In this document: positions 53,006-61,540 of the stretch, in pieces
Layout of the letters: every line of letters starts with the position of its first letter
Numbering within the stretch: position 1 is the first letter of the stretch
NCBI RefSeq assembly: GCF_900096905.1
Contig: NZ_FMYI01000001.1
Location: forward strand, 310,001-374,000
Direction: 5' to 3'
DNA from: Pelagirhabdus alkalitolerans
GTDB lineage: Bacteria; Bacillota; Bacilli; Bacillales; Amphibacillaceae
DNA length: 64,000 nucleotides
Program-made: the position numbers and the translations under genes
Notes under the pieces: model-generated
Databases searched by the model: none
What the model was told of the DNA's origin: nothing
Seen by the model: the letters and a program-made list of their open reading frames with translations, nothing else

Positions 53006-54316
53006 TTAATTCAGTTCGACCCAGAAGTCCCCGTTTCTCTCTATTAATTCATCTAAGACGCGTTTGGCAATAACAGCATTCGGAATCGATTGATTAAGTG
53101 TAAAGGCTTCTAATGCTTTTTGATAGGATTTTTCAAAAAAGGCATCGACTAATAATTTTTCTGACGCAACCTGCGCTTCCATTAACCCTTTATGGAAATC
53201 GGGAATGTCTTCTCTTAATGAAATTGGCTCAGCACCTTCTGCATTCACATAACAAGGTACCTCTACAACCGCATCTTCACGCAAATTGGGTATCGCACCT
53301 TTATTTGGCACAATCAACATAAATCGGCGATTCTCATTATTTAAAAGTGAAACGGCCATATCGACAATATATTGTCCGTGAGAATTACTTTCATAGTCCA
53401 CTTCATCCATAGACGAAGCTGATTTAATTTTTTCAACCGCTTCTTCAATCTGTTTCAAACGCCCATCCATAATCTCATTTGCTCGTGTATAGGATGGATC
53501 CGCTTCTTCTACAATTAAGTTGGGATATAAATAATACTCTAGGTAATTATTTGGTATATGAGTCGGGAAATCAGCCACCATTCTTTCCATCAACTTAAAT
53601 GCTTTTGCCCAACTTTCGCCTAACTGATCTGTCTTAAATCCTTCATTGACAATTTGATCAATAACTTCAGGCATAATATCTTTTTGCTTCGATACATCAT
53701 AAATTGCTTTGTACCAACCGAAATGATTTAAACCGTAATAACTGCTAATCCAGTTCTCTCTTTCATACCCAAATGAATAGGCAATTAATTCTTCAATAGC
53801 TATTGTTTGATCACATGCGTTTATAATTTTAATATCTGGAAACTGTCTTCTAACTGACTCTGCAACAAGCGTTTCAGGGTTCGTATAATTTAAAATCCAA
53901 GCATCTGGCGCATAATCTTGAACATGCTGAACCATCTCGAGAAACCCTTTCATCGAACGCATACCATATGAGAATCCACCAACACCACATGTTTCTTGTC
54001 CGACTACTCCGTGTTTCAGTGGTACCTTTTCATCAATTTCTCGCATCTTAATTCCACCGACACGGATTTGTGAAAAGACAAAATCGGTGTTTTCAAATGC
54101 TTCTTTCGGATCTAAAGTGGCTTTTAACGATACATCATAACCGTTCTTTTGGATTAGATATTGAACGATAACTTTCATATCACTGTTTCGTTTTTCGTCA
54201 ATATCGTACAACCGAATCTCATCTACCGGAAAAGAGGCACGGTTTTCTAAAATCGTGAGGACAATTCCAGGCGTGTACCCACTTCCTCCACCAGCGATTG
54301 TTACCTTGTTTGTCAT
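53006..54316 (-). CDS. GH4 NAD-dependent 6-phospho-glycosidase (GlvA/MalA-like)
   Basis: A 436-residue family 4 glycosidase that uses NAD and a divalent metal. Conserved parts: TIAGGGSGYTPGIVLTIL (NAD binding), GVVGQETCGVGGFSYGMRS, LNYTNPETLVAESVRR, IINACDQTIAIEE and YYGLNHFGW (metal site). The CGxGG pattern is that of 6-phospho-alpha-glucosidases, although the INACDQTIAIEE region departs from GlvA (ICDMPVGIED). Substrate specificity is therefore open. First gene of the operon. AAAGGTGGTTAAGAC precedes the ATG; a divergent RpiR regulator lies upstream. Confidence 0.9.
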   Translation of the reverse strand: MTNKVTIAGGGSGYTPGIVLTILENRASFPVDEIRLYDIDEKRNSDMKVIVQYLIQKNGYDVSLKATLDPKEAFENTDFVFSQIRVGGIKMREIDEKVPLKHGVVGQETCGVGGFSYGMRSMKGFLEMVQHVQDYAPDAWILNYTNPETLVAESVRRQFPDIKIINACDQTIAIEELIAYSFGYERENWISSYYGLNHFGWYKAIYDVSKQKDIMPEVIDQIVNEGFKTDQLGESWAKAFKLMERMVADFPTHIPNNYLEYYLYPNLIVEEADPSYTRANEIMDGRLKQIEEAVEKIKSASSMDEVDYESNSHGQYIVDMAVSLLNNENRRFMLIVPNKGAIPNLREDAVVEVPCYVNAEGAEPISLREDIPDFHKGLMEAQVASEKLLVDAFFEKSYQKALEAFTLNQSIPNAVIAKRVLDELIERNGDFWVELN

Positions 54317-54395
54317 GTCTTAACCACCTTTTAATTTATTTGATATCTTATTTTTACCACTAATCTGTGATAGACTGAAGAGAAATCGGCCAACA

Positions 54396-54409
54396 CTTAA
54401 GCGTTTTCA
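54396..54409. promoter_or_regulatory. Candidate cre site between GH4 and RpiR genes
   Basis: On the minus strand TGAAAACGCTTAAG matches the cre pattern at 12 of 14 positions. It lies in the divergent intergenic region, where it could affect both transcripts. Confidence 0.3.
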
Positions 54410-54459
54410 TGTTAATGAATTTTTTTCATTTCCTGAAAATTTTTTCGGAGGGATCACTT

Positions 54460-55221
54460 ATGAACTTAATTGAGAAACAACTAAACAAATACCTACAGCA
54501 TTTGAATGCAAACGATATTGAGATTATCAAAAATATTAATGTCCATTACAAAAAAATCCCTGAAATGAAAATCAAAGAATTGGCTGAACAAAGTTACACA
54601 TCTGTATCAACGATTCATCGCGTTATTAAAAAACTAGGATTCGAAGGGTTTAGTGATTTTAGATACAACATTAAAGGAGAAATTGAAGAAGAAAAGCAAC
54701 CAACATTTAACAGTGAAGAGTATTTCGAAAAAACGATTAATGATATAAAGTTGACGAGACGGTTAAATGAAAAAGAAATCACTAAAGTAGCGAAGGCAAT
54801 ATTGGAAAGTAGGAATTGTTATTGCTTTGGAACGGGATGGAAACAAAAGCAGCACGCAGATAATTTCTCGACAGACTTGCTGTACTACGGAAAAACATTC
54901 AAGTCACTTCGAACGATTGGCGATGTGCAAATTGTCTCAGAAAAATGTGATCAAGATACGCTAATTTTAATTGTTTCACTTAGTGGAAATAGTGAGGAGT
55001 ACATAGACGCCATCAAAAAATTCGCGTTTAAAAATAGCCAGATCGTGAGTGTCACACTTGATACGAGCAATCAATTGACCTCACTCGCTAACTATTCTTT
55101 ATACTATAAAACAGATACATTAGATAACAATAAAAAACATTGGAATAGCATTACATTACAATTTCTAATGGATTATTTATTAGAAAGTATTGTACAAGAA
55201 GTTGATAAGACCAACCCATAA
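54460..55221 (+). CDS. RpiR-family transcriptional regulator (GlvR-like)
   Basis: A 253-residue regulator with an N-terminal RpiR HTH (MKIKELAEQSYTSVSTIHRVIKK, residues about 35-60) and a C-terminal SIS sugar-phosphate-binding domain (CYCFGTGWKQKQHADNFSTD, LIVSLSGNSEEYIDAI). In B. subtilis glvA-glvR-malP the RpiR protein activates the maltose operon; here the gene is divergent from GH4-ChbG-PTS. The frame extends 17 codons upstream, but CGGAGGGATCACTT fixes the ATG at 54460. Confidence 0.9.
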   Translation: MNLIEKQLNKYLQHLNANDIEIIKNINVHYKKIPEMKIKELAEQSYTSVSTIHRVIKKLGFEGFSDFRYNIKGEIEEEKQPTFNSEEYFEKTINDIKLTRRLNEKEITKVAKAILESRNCYCFGTGWKQKQHADNFSTDLLYYGKTFKSLRTIGDVQIVSEKCDQDTLILIVSLSGNSEEYIDAIKKFAFKNSQIVSVTLDTSNQLTSLANYSLYYKTDTLDNNKKHWNSITLQFLMDYLLESIVQEVDKTNP

Positions 55222-55242
55222 GTTTATGGGTTGGTCTTATTC
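55207..55242 (+). terminator. Terminator overlapping the RpiR stop codon
   Basis: AAGACCAACCCATAA pairs with TTATGGGTTGGTCTT around a two-base loop and is followed by ATTC; the stop TAA is in the stem. Confidence 0.8.
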
Positions 55243-55321
55243 ATAGCTATACACACTAGAACCTTTACGGTATAATACGAATAAATTAGGTCTAACGTCA
55301 CAAAGAAGGTGTATAGTAAAG

Positions 55322-56995
55322 ATGAGACACGAAACCTCTAAATCTACAAATCGTAAACATAAAGCTGTTTACTTAGGCATCTATTTAGCGATTATTTCCG
55401 GCATTTTACTTTTAAACCTTTATACGTCTCAAGTTGATTTTTTAACAGAAGATAATACTGTATTTATAGAGTCCTCTTCTTTTGATCCCGATTTCAGTAC
55501 TTATGAACTCTCTTCAGGTGATGAAAACCTCTTTCATTATGAGGTCTCTTTATCAAAGGAAGACTTCAGCCACTTAGACGGTGAAATATATAGAATTGTA
55601 CTTAATGGTGTTCATAGTAACGCCATCCGTGTTCATTTTAACGATCAGTTGATTATTGATGAAGGTGATATGGAAGATGGCTTCAGTATGCTTCGGGCAG
55701 GGATTGTTCACGGAATACTCGATCAAGATTGGATAGAAGACACAAATACGATACATATTACGAGTTATGCTAGCTTTAGAACAGGTATATTAAATCCGAT
55801 CACGATCTCTGAAAATACACCTGGTAATCGAAATATTGGTTTATTGCGACTATTTAACGAGCGACTAGTGACACTTGGTATTGGACTGGTGTTTATGTCT
55901 GGTCTTTTCAGCTTGTTTATTTATTTTCTCAATCGAAAAGACAATGTTTTTTTACTCTGGCTCAGCCTAGGCACTCTATTTACAGGCGTATATCTATGGG
56001 ATTACTTACCTATACAGCACCTTCATGTCGATTACATTTTTATTAAAAAGACATTACTACTCAGCTTATCGATCGGTCTTCTTTTTTATGGTTTAACGCT
56101 CTATTCAATACTCAAGAAAAAGTATATATTAATACTTCCGGTCATGCAGCTGGGCTATTACCTTTTTATCTTCTTTATATCAACGAATATGATTGATTTT
56201 AGAAGCTACTATGATTATTATTTCTTAAGTATTATTGTGATTGTGTTTTCCCTACTATTAATAACATTTCACCATTGCAAAAAAAATAATACGCTTTTTG
56301 TGATGCTTTTACATTTTTCTACTATTTTTACGTTAGGTCTTTTATTAGTATTTAGAGGTTTTAGAGTTGGATACTACTCATTGTCGACACCTATCTTTAT
56401 TATTGTTGTGATTGGCTTTCTACCCTTAATCATTACTTACGTTTTATTTTTAGAAAAAGATATTAAATTGCTTCAGGAAAAAGAGTTAAGGCAGGAAGCG
56501 ATGCAACAAGCGATGACAGACGGACTTACAGGTGTCTACAATAACACGTATCTAAAAAAACAGCTTGGACAGTTGAATGATGCCTCAGTTATTGCAATTG
56601 TAGATTTAGATAATATGAAACCCATTAATGACACGTATGGCCATTTAGCCGGTGACTATGTCTTATGCTATCTCACCGATACGATCAAGCAATATATACG
56701 AGATAGAGACGTGCTATGTCGGTATGGTGGTGATGAATTCGTTATTCTATTTAAAGACTGTTCATTAAAAGAAGCAAGGCGAATAGCTAACAACATTCGG
56801 AACCATTTTCATCAGCATTCCATTTCCTATAATGGGCATAAATTAACGACATCAACCTCCATTGGCATGTGTGAAATTACTAATGACGTTGATTCGAAGT
56901 CAATTCTAGATTGTGCCGATCAGGAATTATATAAAGCTAAACGAAAAGGGAAAAACCAACTATTCTGGAATGATGATCCTATCAAAACAATCTAA
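55322..56995 (+). CDS. Membrane-bound diguanylate cyclase (GGDEF)
   Basis: A 557-residue sensor enzyme. After one N-terminal helix comes an extracellular domain of about 130 residues (45-175) resembling the 7TMR-DISM-type jelly roll, then seven or eight helices (about 185-380), and a GGDEF domain (400-550). The active site RYGGDEF (469-473) is intact and the inhibitory RxxD motif (RDRD, 460-463) is present, so it should make and sense cyclic di-GMP. No EAL domain. The ATG follows GAAGGTGTATAGTAAAG. Monocistronic; convergent with the chemoreceptor operon. Confidence 0.93.
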   Translation: MRHETSKSTNRKHKAVYLGIYLAIISGILLLNLYTSQVDFLTEDNTVFIESSSFDPDFSTYELSSGDENLFHYEVSLSKEDFSHLDGEIYRIVLNGVHSNAIRVHFNDQLIIDEGDMEDGFSMLRAGIVHGILDQDWIEDTNTIHITSYASFRTGILNPITISENTPGNRNIGLLRLFNERLVTLGIGLVFMSGLFSLFIYFLNRKDNVFLLWLSLGTLFTGVYLWDYLPIQHLHVDYIFIKKTLLLSLSIGLLFYGLTLYSILKKKYILILPVMQLGYYLFIFFISTNMIDFRSYYDYYFLSIIVIVFSLLLITFHHCKKNNTLFVMLLHFSTIFTLGLLLVFRGFRVGYYSLSTPIFIIVVIGFLPLIITYVLFLEKDIKLLQEKELRQEAMQQAMTDGLTGVYNNTYLKKQLGQLNDASVIAIVDLDNMKPINDTYGHLAGDYVLCYLTDTIKQYIRDRDVLCRYGGDEFVILFKDCSLKEARRIANNIRNHFHQHSISYNGHKLTTSTSIGMCEITNDVDSKSILDCADQELYKAKRKGKNQLFWNDDPIKTI

Positions 56996-57037
56996 AAAGT
57001 CCTCATCTGTTCTTAAAGAATAGATGAGGACTTTTCA
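56995..57037. terminator. Bidirectional terminator after the cyclase gene
   Basis: A perfect 14-bp stem (AAAAGTCCTCATCT and complement) sits between convergent genes. Confidence 0.9.
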
Positions 57038-57110
57038 TTTGTTAATACAATGACAGGTTTTAATCATTGAGACCTTTACATGTTGTAAGACTTACAAAAA
57101 TAAAATATAC

Positions 57111-58052
57111 TCATTTTAAAATGGCAGGCAGTACGACTTCTCCGGTACTGATGTCGTTATCTTCTGATATGGACTTTTGCCACAATTGATCTTTCAAGGG
57201 ATTAAGACGATACTTAACGATACGATATACTTGCCAAACCGCAAGTGTCATATTTAATGTTAAGCTAATACTAGCAAGCACCCAGTTAGCACTTGGATTG
57301 TAGCTCACACTCACGTTAAATGCACTTCCGTCTGCAAAAAAGTAAGGAAACGTCATCACCCAAATCATCCAAAAGGATAGCGTATGCGCTCTTGACTGCA
57401 TCCATGTACCTTTTGCCCATAATAAAGCAGGAAGAGTGGCAGCGATATTTAAACCGAATCCCGAATAAAAAGCATTTCCTGGTGCACATGAATAAACATA
57501 AGCAATATTCCATACACCATATGCGATAATAAATAGACGCGTTTGATCTGGCCAAATCATATCTTTATGCTTACCCTTTGTTGCATAAATGCCTACCCAT
57601 CCACAGATTAACAAAAGATTCAATAGTCCAGCAATAGCATTGAGATAATTCCAGCCACCAGAAATATAATACATGCCATCAATCATTCCCTCAAACTCCT
57701 GCCAACCAACTTGAAATTCTCGAATGACCGCTTCAATAATATTTATCGCTAAGATTCCAGGTACCAAAAAGACATACCAACTATACGTTTTATGATAATG
57801 ATGGTAGCGTATCCCCATATAAATCAAGCTTCCTGCTAATGCTGAATAGACCTTTATCCACGTAAACCACGAGGTTATTTCATTATCTTTGTTGAGATAC
57901 CAAACAACAGTTAATACTAAAGGTAAGATCAGAAATAAAATAATACTTGCCCGCTTGCTTAATCGAACCCATTGATTTAACCCCAAAAGGATGGCTAACA
58001 CAAAAAGCCAAACAAAAATGTTGTACCATGGGAAAGCATCGAAGAAGAACAT
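57111..58052 (-). CDS. Multi-pass membrane protein (DUF5692-like)
   Basis: A 313-residue protein with eight to nine helices and aromatic-rich loops (DGMYYISGGWNYLNAIAG; YGVWNIAYVYSCAPGNAFYSGFG). It resembles the uncharacterised DUF5692 family. It begins 13 bases after the chemoreceptor stop, so it is in the same operon and could be a partner or sensor for it; that is inference. The ATG at 58052 follows AAGGAGTGATCGTTG. Confidence 0.75.
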   Translation of the reverse strand: MFFFDAFPWYNIFVWLFVLAILLGLNQWVRLSKRASIILFLILPLVLTVVWYLNKDNEITSWFTWIKVYSALAGSLIYMGIRYHHYHKTYSWYVFLVPGILAINIIEAVIREFQVGWQEFEGMIDGMYYISGGWNYLNAIAGLLNLLLICGWVGIYATKGKHKDMIWPDQTRLFIIAYGVWNIAYVYSCAPGNAFYSGFGLNIAATLPALLWAKGTWMQSRAHTLSFWMIWVMTFPYFFADGSAFNVSVSYNPSANWVLASISLTLNMTLAVWQVYRIVKYRLNPLKDQLWQKSISEDNDISTGEVVLPAILK

Positions 58053-58065
58053 CAACGATCACTCC

Positions 58066-59544
58066 TTAATCATTTTTCAAATGTGTTCTTAATTTATCCG
58101 TTAGTTGATCAATTTCAATAACTTTATCGTTTAGGTCATTCATTCTTATATTTTGTTCTTCAATACTTGCTAACACTTCTTCCACAGATGCACTTAATTG
58201 TTCAGATGTACTAGAGACATCGTTAATTTCATCAACAACAACCGACGAAGACTGGCTTAACTTAACGACCCGCTGATTCAAATCTGCAGAGGTTGCTTGC
58301 AATTCAACAATAAAACGATCAACATTACTAAAAGCTTGATTCGTTGATTTTGTTAATGATTTACTTTCACTAAATAAACTTTCGCTTTCTTTCACTCTTG
58401 CTGTCGCCTCATTTGTCTTATTTTGAATTTGACTTAAGATTTTCGTAATCTCATCTGTAGAATCAATCGAGTGCTCAGCTAACTTCCGAACCTCTTGGGC
58501 AACAACTGCAAAACCCTTCCCAGCATCACCAGCTCGTGCAGCTTCGATCGCTGCATTTAATGCAAGTAGGTTAGTCTGATCTGCAATATCTGAAATCGTT
58601 TTTAAAATCGCTTCTACGCTTTCTGTTGCCTGGTTTAATCCTTCCATTTCAGCGACAGTCTTATGTAGGGTTAAGTCAACTTGCTGTATCGTATCGGTCA
58701 ACTGATTGACTTGTGCAAAACCATCCTTAACCACTTCACCTGTATGTTTTGCATCTTTTTCCATCGTGATTGTTTCTGATTCAATATGGTTGACTTCTTG
58801 ATCAACGGCCATGATTGATTCGCTTATTGAACTCGCGCTGTCCGCCTGATTTTCTATCCCACCAGCGATTTCATTAAAGGTCGTAGCCAATTCATTTGAA
58901 TACGTATTGGTCGATTGGGAATGGTCAGTTAATTGTTCATTTAAACTATCTAATTTGTTTACTGTAACCCCAACCTGTTGCATGATTGATTCGATGCGTC
59001 CCTTTGACTCTATCGCTTCAGATGCTAACTGCTGTGCTTGGCCTTGAATGTTTTTTCCAATAATACATTGATAGATAAGAAACATGGTCATCAATACGAA
59101 CAAAATATTAAATGACACCAAGTGAACAGTCGTATAATCAACAACCGTTATATCACCATATCGGACAAAAAACAGATTGGTAATGACCAATCCAAACAAA
59201 CCAGAAATCAATACATAGTGATAGTAATGATAAAGCGAAATAATAATAATACTATAATAGACGAGTAAATAGGATGTAATCGCAGGACGATTCTCAAGCA
59301 TGAAGATCGTCATCATCGCTAAGCTAATAATTAAAATGTAAGGAATCAAATTCACTTTCTTGTTTAGGCGATTCATCGTATAAACTAAAACAACGGTTGT
59401 CACACCAAATAAGGTACCGATCAGATTAGTCACCAGCGGGAGACCCCCGGCAAACAATATAATCGTTGCCAATACTACAGATACTACATATAACTTAATT
59501 AATAAACTATTTCTCTCTTCAAACGAATATTCCTTCTTAGACAT
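58066..59544 (-). CDS. Methyl-accepting chemotaxis protein with six-helix sensor
   Basis: A 492-residue chemoreceptor-like protein. Residues about 15-175 are six membrane helices with almost no extracellular loop, so no ordinary ligand-binding domain is present; a HAMP domain is not recognised. The C-terminal signalling domain is complete (QTNLLALNAAIEAARAGDAG, then GFAVVAQEVRKLAEHS) with long coiled coils on both sides. It may sense membrane or redox state. AATGGGGGATTTT precedes the ATG at 59544. The downstream DUF5692-like gene is co-transcribed. No CheW-tail pentapeptide is seen. Confidence 0.92.
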   Translation of the reverse strand: MSKKEYSFEERNSLLIKLYVVSVVLATIILFAGGLPLVTNLIGTLFGVTTVVLVYTMNRLNKKVNLIPYILIISLAMMTIFMLENRPAITSYLLVYYSIIIISLYHYYHYVLISGLFGLVITNLFFVRYGDITVVDYTTVHLVSFNILFVLMTMFLIYQCIIGKNIQGQAQQLASEAIESKGRIESIMQQVGVTVNKLDSLNEQLTDHSQSTNTYSNELATTFNEIAGGIENQADSASSISESIMAVDQEVNHIESETITMEKDAKHTGEVVKDGFAQVNQLTDTIQQVDLTLHKTVAEMEGLNQATESVEAILKTISDIADQTNLLALNAAIEAARAGDAGKGFAVVAQEVRKLAEHSIDSTDEITKILSQIQNKTNEATARVKESESLFSESKSLTKSTNQAFSNVDRFIVELQATSADLNQRVVKLSQSSSVVVDEINDVSSTSEQLSASVEEVLASIEEQNIRMNDLNDKVIEIDQLTDKLRTHLKND

Positions 59545-59810
59545 AAAATCCCCCATTATTCAATATTTTTACATATTATATATTTATTATATCGTACACT
59601 CATCTTAAAATGTGTATATTTTTTCAAAATTTACTGATTGATAGGAGGATAATTTAAACAGGATCAAAAACAGGGATCTATAATAGAGATACCTTCTTTG
59701 AACCTTAGTAAATAAAACGTATATATGTTTGACTTAAATAATATAAATATTGCCACTAAAAAGATCATAAATATGGAAAATATTACAGTAAAGGTATCGA
59801 TAGCGTTTAT

Positions 59811-60057
59811 AGGGTGGTGGTCACTCCCGGTGAAAGGGGGTGACGCTTTTGAGTATGTATGAAAGTCTTATCATCATGATAAGTTTTGGAACATTAATCA
59901 TACTGCTTATGCAAGAAAAGTAATACCACCCTATCTAAGCAATTCGCTTGAATAGGGTGGTACCGTCTAAAGTTATAATTAAGACTGCCATTCTATGGGC
60001 AACCGATCGTAGACCACTAAAGTGTACCAGCACTTTAGTGGTCGTTTTTATTATATA
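59811..60057 (+). ncRNA. Type I toxin-antitoxin locus (Hol_Tox type)
   Basis: The locus has a 24-residue toxin (59849-59923), then a hairpin ACCACCCTAT...ATAGGGTGGT (59926-59963), and a terminator GACCACTAAAGTG/CACTTTAGTGGTC (60013-60044) followed by TTTTTATTAT. On the other strand the sequence TTGCCC-17-ATTATA (about 60003-59975) could start an antisense RNA that overlaps the toxin mRNA 3' part and ends at the first hairpin. This matches other Firmicute convergent type I loci. Confidence 0.75.
59849..59923 (+). CDS. Putative holin-like toxin (Hol_Tox)
   Basis: A 24-residue peptide starting at TTG, (M)SMYESLIIMISFGTLIILL then MQEK, preceded by AAAGGGGGTG at six bases. The YESLxxMISFGTLI core is that of the Hol_Tox family of small hydrophobic type I toxins, which insert in the membrane. 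A second start at the ATG (59855) is possible. Confidence 0.75.
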   Translation: MSMYESLIIMISFGTLIILLMQEK

Positions 60058-60576
60058 CGTTTATATTGATGTTATACCACAAAAATGTAAATATAGGCAT
60101 ACATAAATAACATAATTTACTAAATCTGAACTATTCGTTCCTTTCACCTGTTTCCTAACCGTGTTTTAAATCCTTTAGCCGTTTAAGAATAGTCGGTAAA
60201 GTTTTCTCTTTAGTCAATCTCTTTGGAGAGTGTCTATACTTGCAGGTATTGTTTTACTCGTATCATGATGCTGATATTCTAATTTGTCTTCAACATTTTT
60301 AACCGTGAGTCCAAAATCAGTAAAAATCTATATCTATAAGAGGCACGATCATTTAATGCATACGATAATTCCTCTAAATTAATCCACCCTCTACTCTCAG
60401 GTTAGTACCTTCAGTTACGAAATAGAAAATACCTATGTAACCAATCACAAAAACAAAAGCATCATAGAATTGTGCTAGTAAATAATATCCTCACATTTAA
60501 ATTATTAGTAATTATTGTAAAGAAAGAATATATATGTTAATTTTGCACATGAAATTAAAAATAAGGAGGAATTTTC
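60058..60576. other. Intergenic region with a possible gene remnant
   Basis: No intact gene. On the minus strand at about 60279-60395 an open segment reads WINLEELSYALNDRASYRYR and continues LLILDSRLK before a stop, looking like a piece of a larger coding sequence; other frames nearby also give short plausible fragments (LKRLKDLKHG). This may be a decayed gene. The right part (60480-60576) holds the promoter and ribosome site of the next gene. Confidence 0.35.
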
Positions 60577-61245
60577 ATGAAAAAAATGTGTGTAAAGTTT
60601 CTAATTGTTTCTATTGTATTAGCTATACTTACAGGTAATGTTTCCACAAGTGTAAGTGCTGATGTGTCAAATGATGATAATGAAGAATCAGTCTCGAAAC
60701 AATCCTCTGATAAAGGTGATTATTCAGTTTTATCAGAAGATTTGATGAAGACAGCGGATGATTATATTGAAGTTAAAGATAAACAATTTGAGATAACAAA
60801 TCCACAAAAATTAAAAGATGATATAGGAAAAGAAGCATTTGAACAAGTAAAAGATCATGTGAAAGTATCAAATGAGCAATTATCTAATGTTGATGAAAAT
60901 AACTTGACTGTTAAAAATGATCGTATTTTAACTAATACTAATCCAGATATAAACACTGTACACGCTAATACTATACATACATCTTCAATAGAAGGAAGAG
61001 ACGACTTTGAAATTTATTGGTGGGGGTACCAAGTGTGGTTAAGTAGGTCGACCGTAGAAAGCATACTTAATGTTGGATCAACAGCTGGTGGCACTGCACT
61101 TGGAGGGAAATTAGGCTCATTACCAGGCGCGGTGGTAGGTGCTGTAGTAGGATCCGTTTTACAAGAATTTGTAACCCCTTCAGCTGCAAGACCTGTCTGG
61201 GTTAAATATAATTGGGTTACTGTGACTGATTTCGGTTTTCAGTAG
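60577..61245 (+). CDS. Secreted glycine-zipper protein, possible bacteriocin-like toxin
   Basis: A 222-residue exported protein. The signal peptide (about 1-28) ends in SVSA before DVSND; a hydrophilic, acidic mid part (29-140) lacks cysteines; the C-terminus has an aromatic patch (DDFEIYWWGYQVWLS) and a glycine-zipper helix pair (about 167-198, with GGTALGGKLGSLPGAVVGAV). Such helices insert in membranes, as in several bacteriocins and pore-forming proteins. No known family is recognised. AAGGAGGAATTTTC precedes the ATG. A 53-residue membrane protein follows 29 bases downstream, a typical place for an immunity protein. Confidence 0.75.
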   Translation: MKKMCVKFLIVSIVLAILTGNVSTSVSADVSNDDNEESVSKQSSDKGDYSVLSEDLMKTADDYIEVKDKQFEITNPQKLKDDIGKEAFEQVKDHVKVSNEQLSNVDENNLTVKNDRILTNTNPDINTVHANTIHTSSIEGRDDFEIYWWGYQVWLSRSTVESILNVGSTAGGTALGGKLGSLPGAVVGAVVGSVLQEFVTPSAARPVWVKYNWVTVTDFGFQ

Positions 61246-61274
61246 TACTCGTAAAAAATGGAGGATAGAATGAT

Positions 61275-61436
61275 ATGAACAAATGCTTCGGAACGCTCAC
61301 ATCATCAGTGATTACAGCCATGGTTTTAACAGTGATTCTGTTATTTATTACTGACAATGTCCTTGTCCATAGAATAGGAACATTTTTAATTATTTTTGTA
61401 TCCGTATTGCTTTTTAGTCATCAAAAAAAACAATAG
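61275..61436 (+). CDS. 53-residue two-helix membrane protein, possible immunity protein
   Basis: A short frame beginning MNKCFGTLTSSVITAMVL with two hydrophobic helices (about 8-27 and 33-47) and a basic C-terminus (HQKKQ). GGAGG lies 12 bases before the ATG. It follows the glycine-zipper protein and ends before a terminator, so the two form an operon. Small two-helix proteins with basic ends are typical of bacteriocin immunity, but the role is inferred. Confidence 0.6.
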   Translation: MNKCFGTLTSSVITAMVLTVILLFITDNVLVHRIGTFLIIFVSVLLFSHQKKQ

Positions 61437-61494
61437 ATTATTTAAAACTTATAAGTGATTTTAATACAATAGTTTATTAATCTATACGTAGACA

Positions 61495-61530
61495 AAAAAC
61501 GTGAGGAGATCTCGATCCCTCACGTTTTTA
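61495..61530. terminator. Bidirectional terminator after the 53-residue gene
   Basis: A perfect 12-bp stem (AAAAACGTGAGG and complement) with T runs on both strands, between convergent genes. Confidence 0.9.
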
Positions 61531-61540
61531 ATGCATCCCA

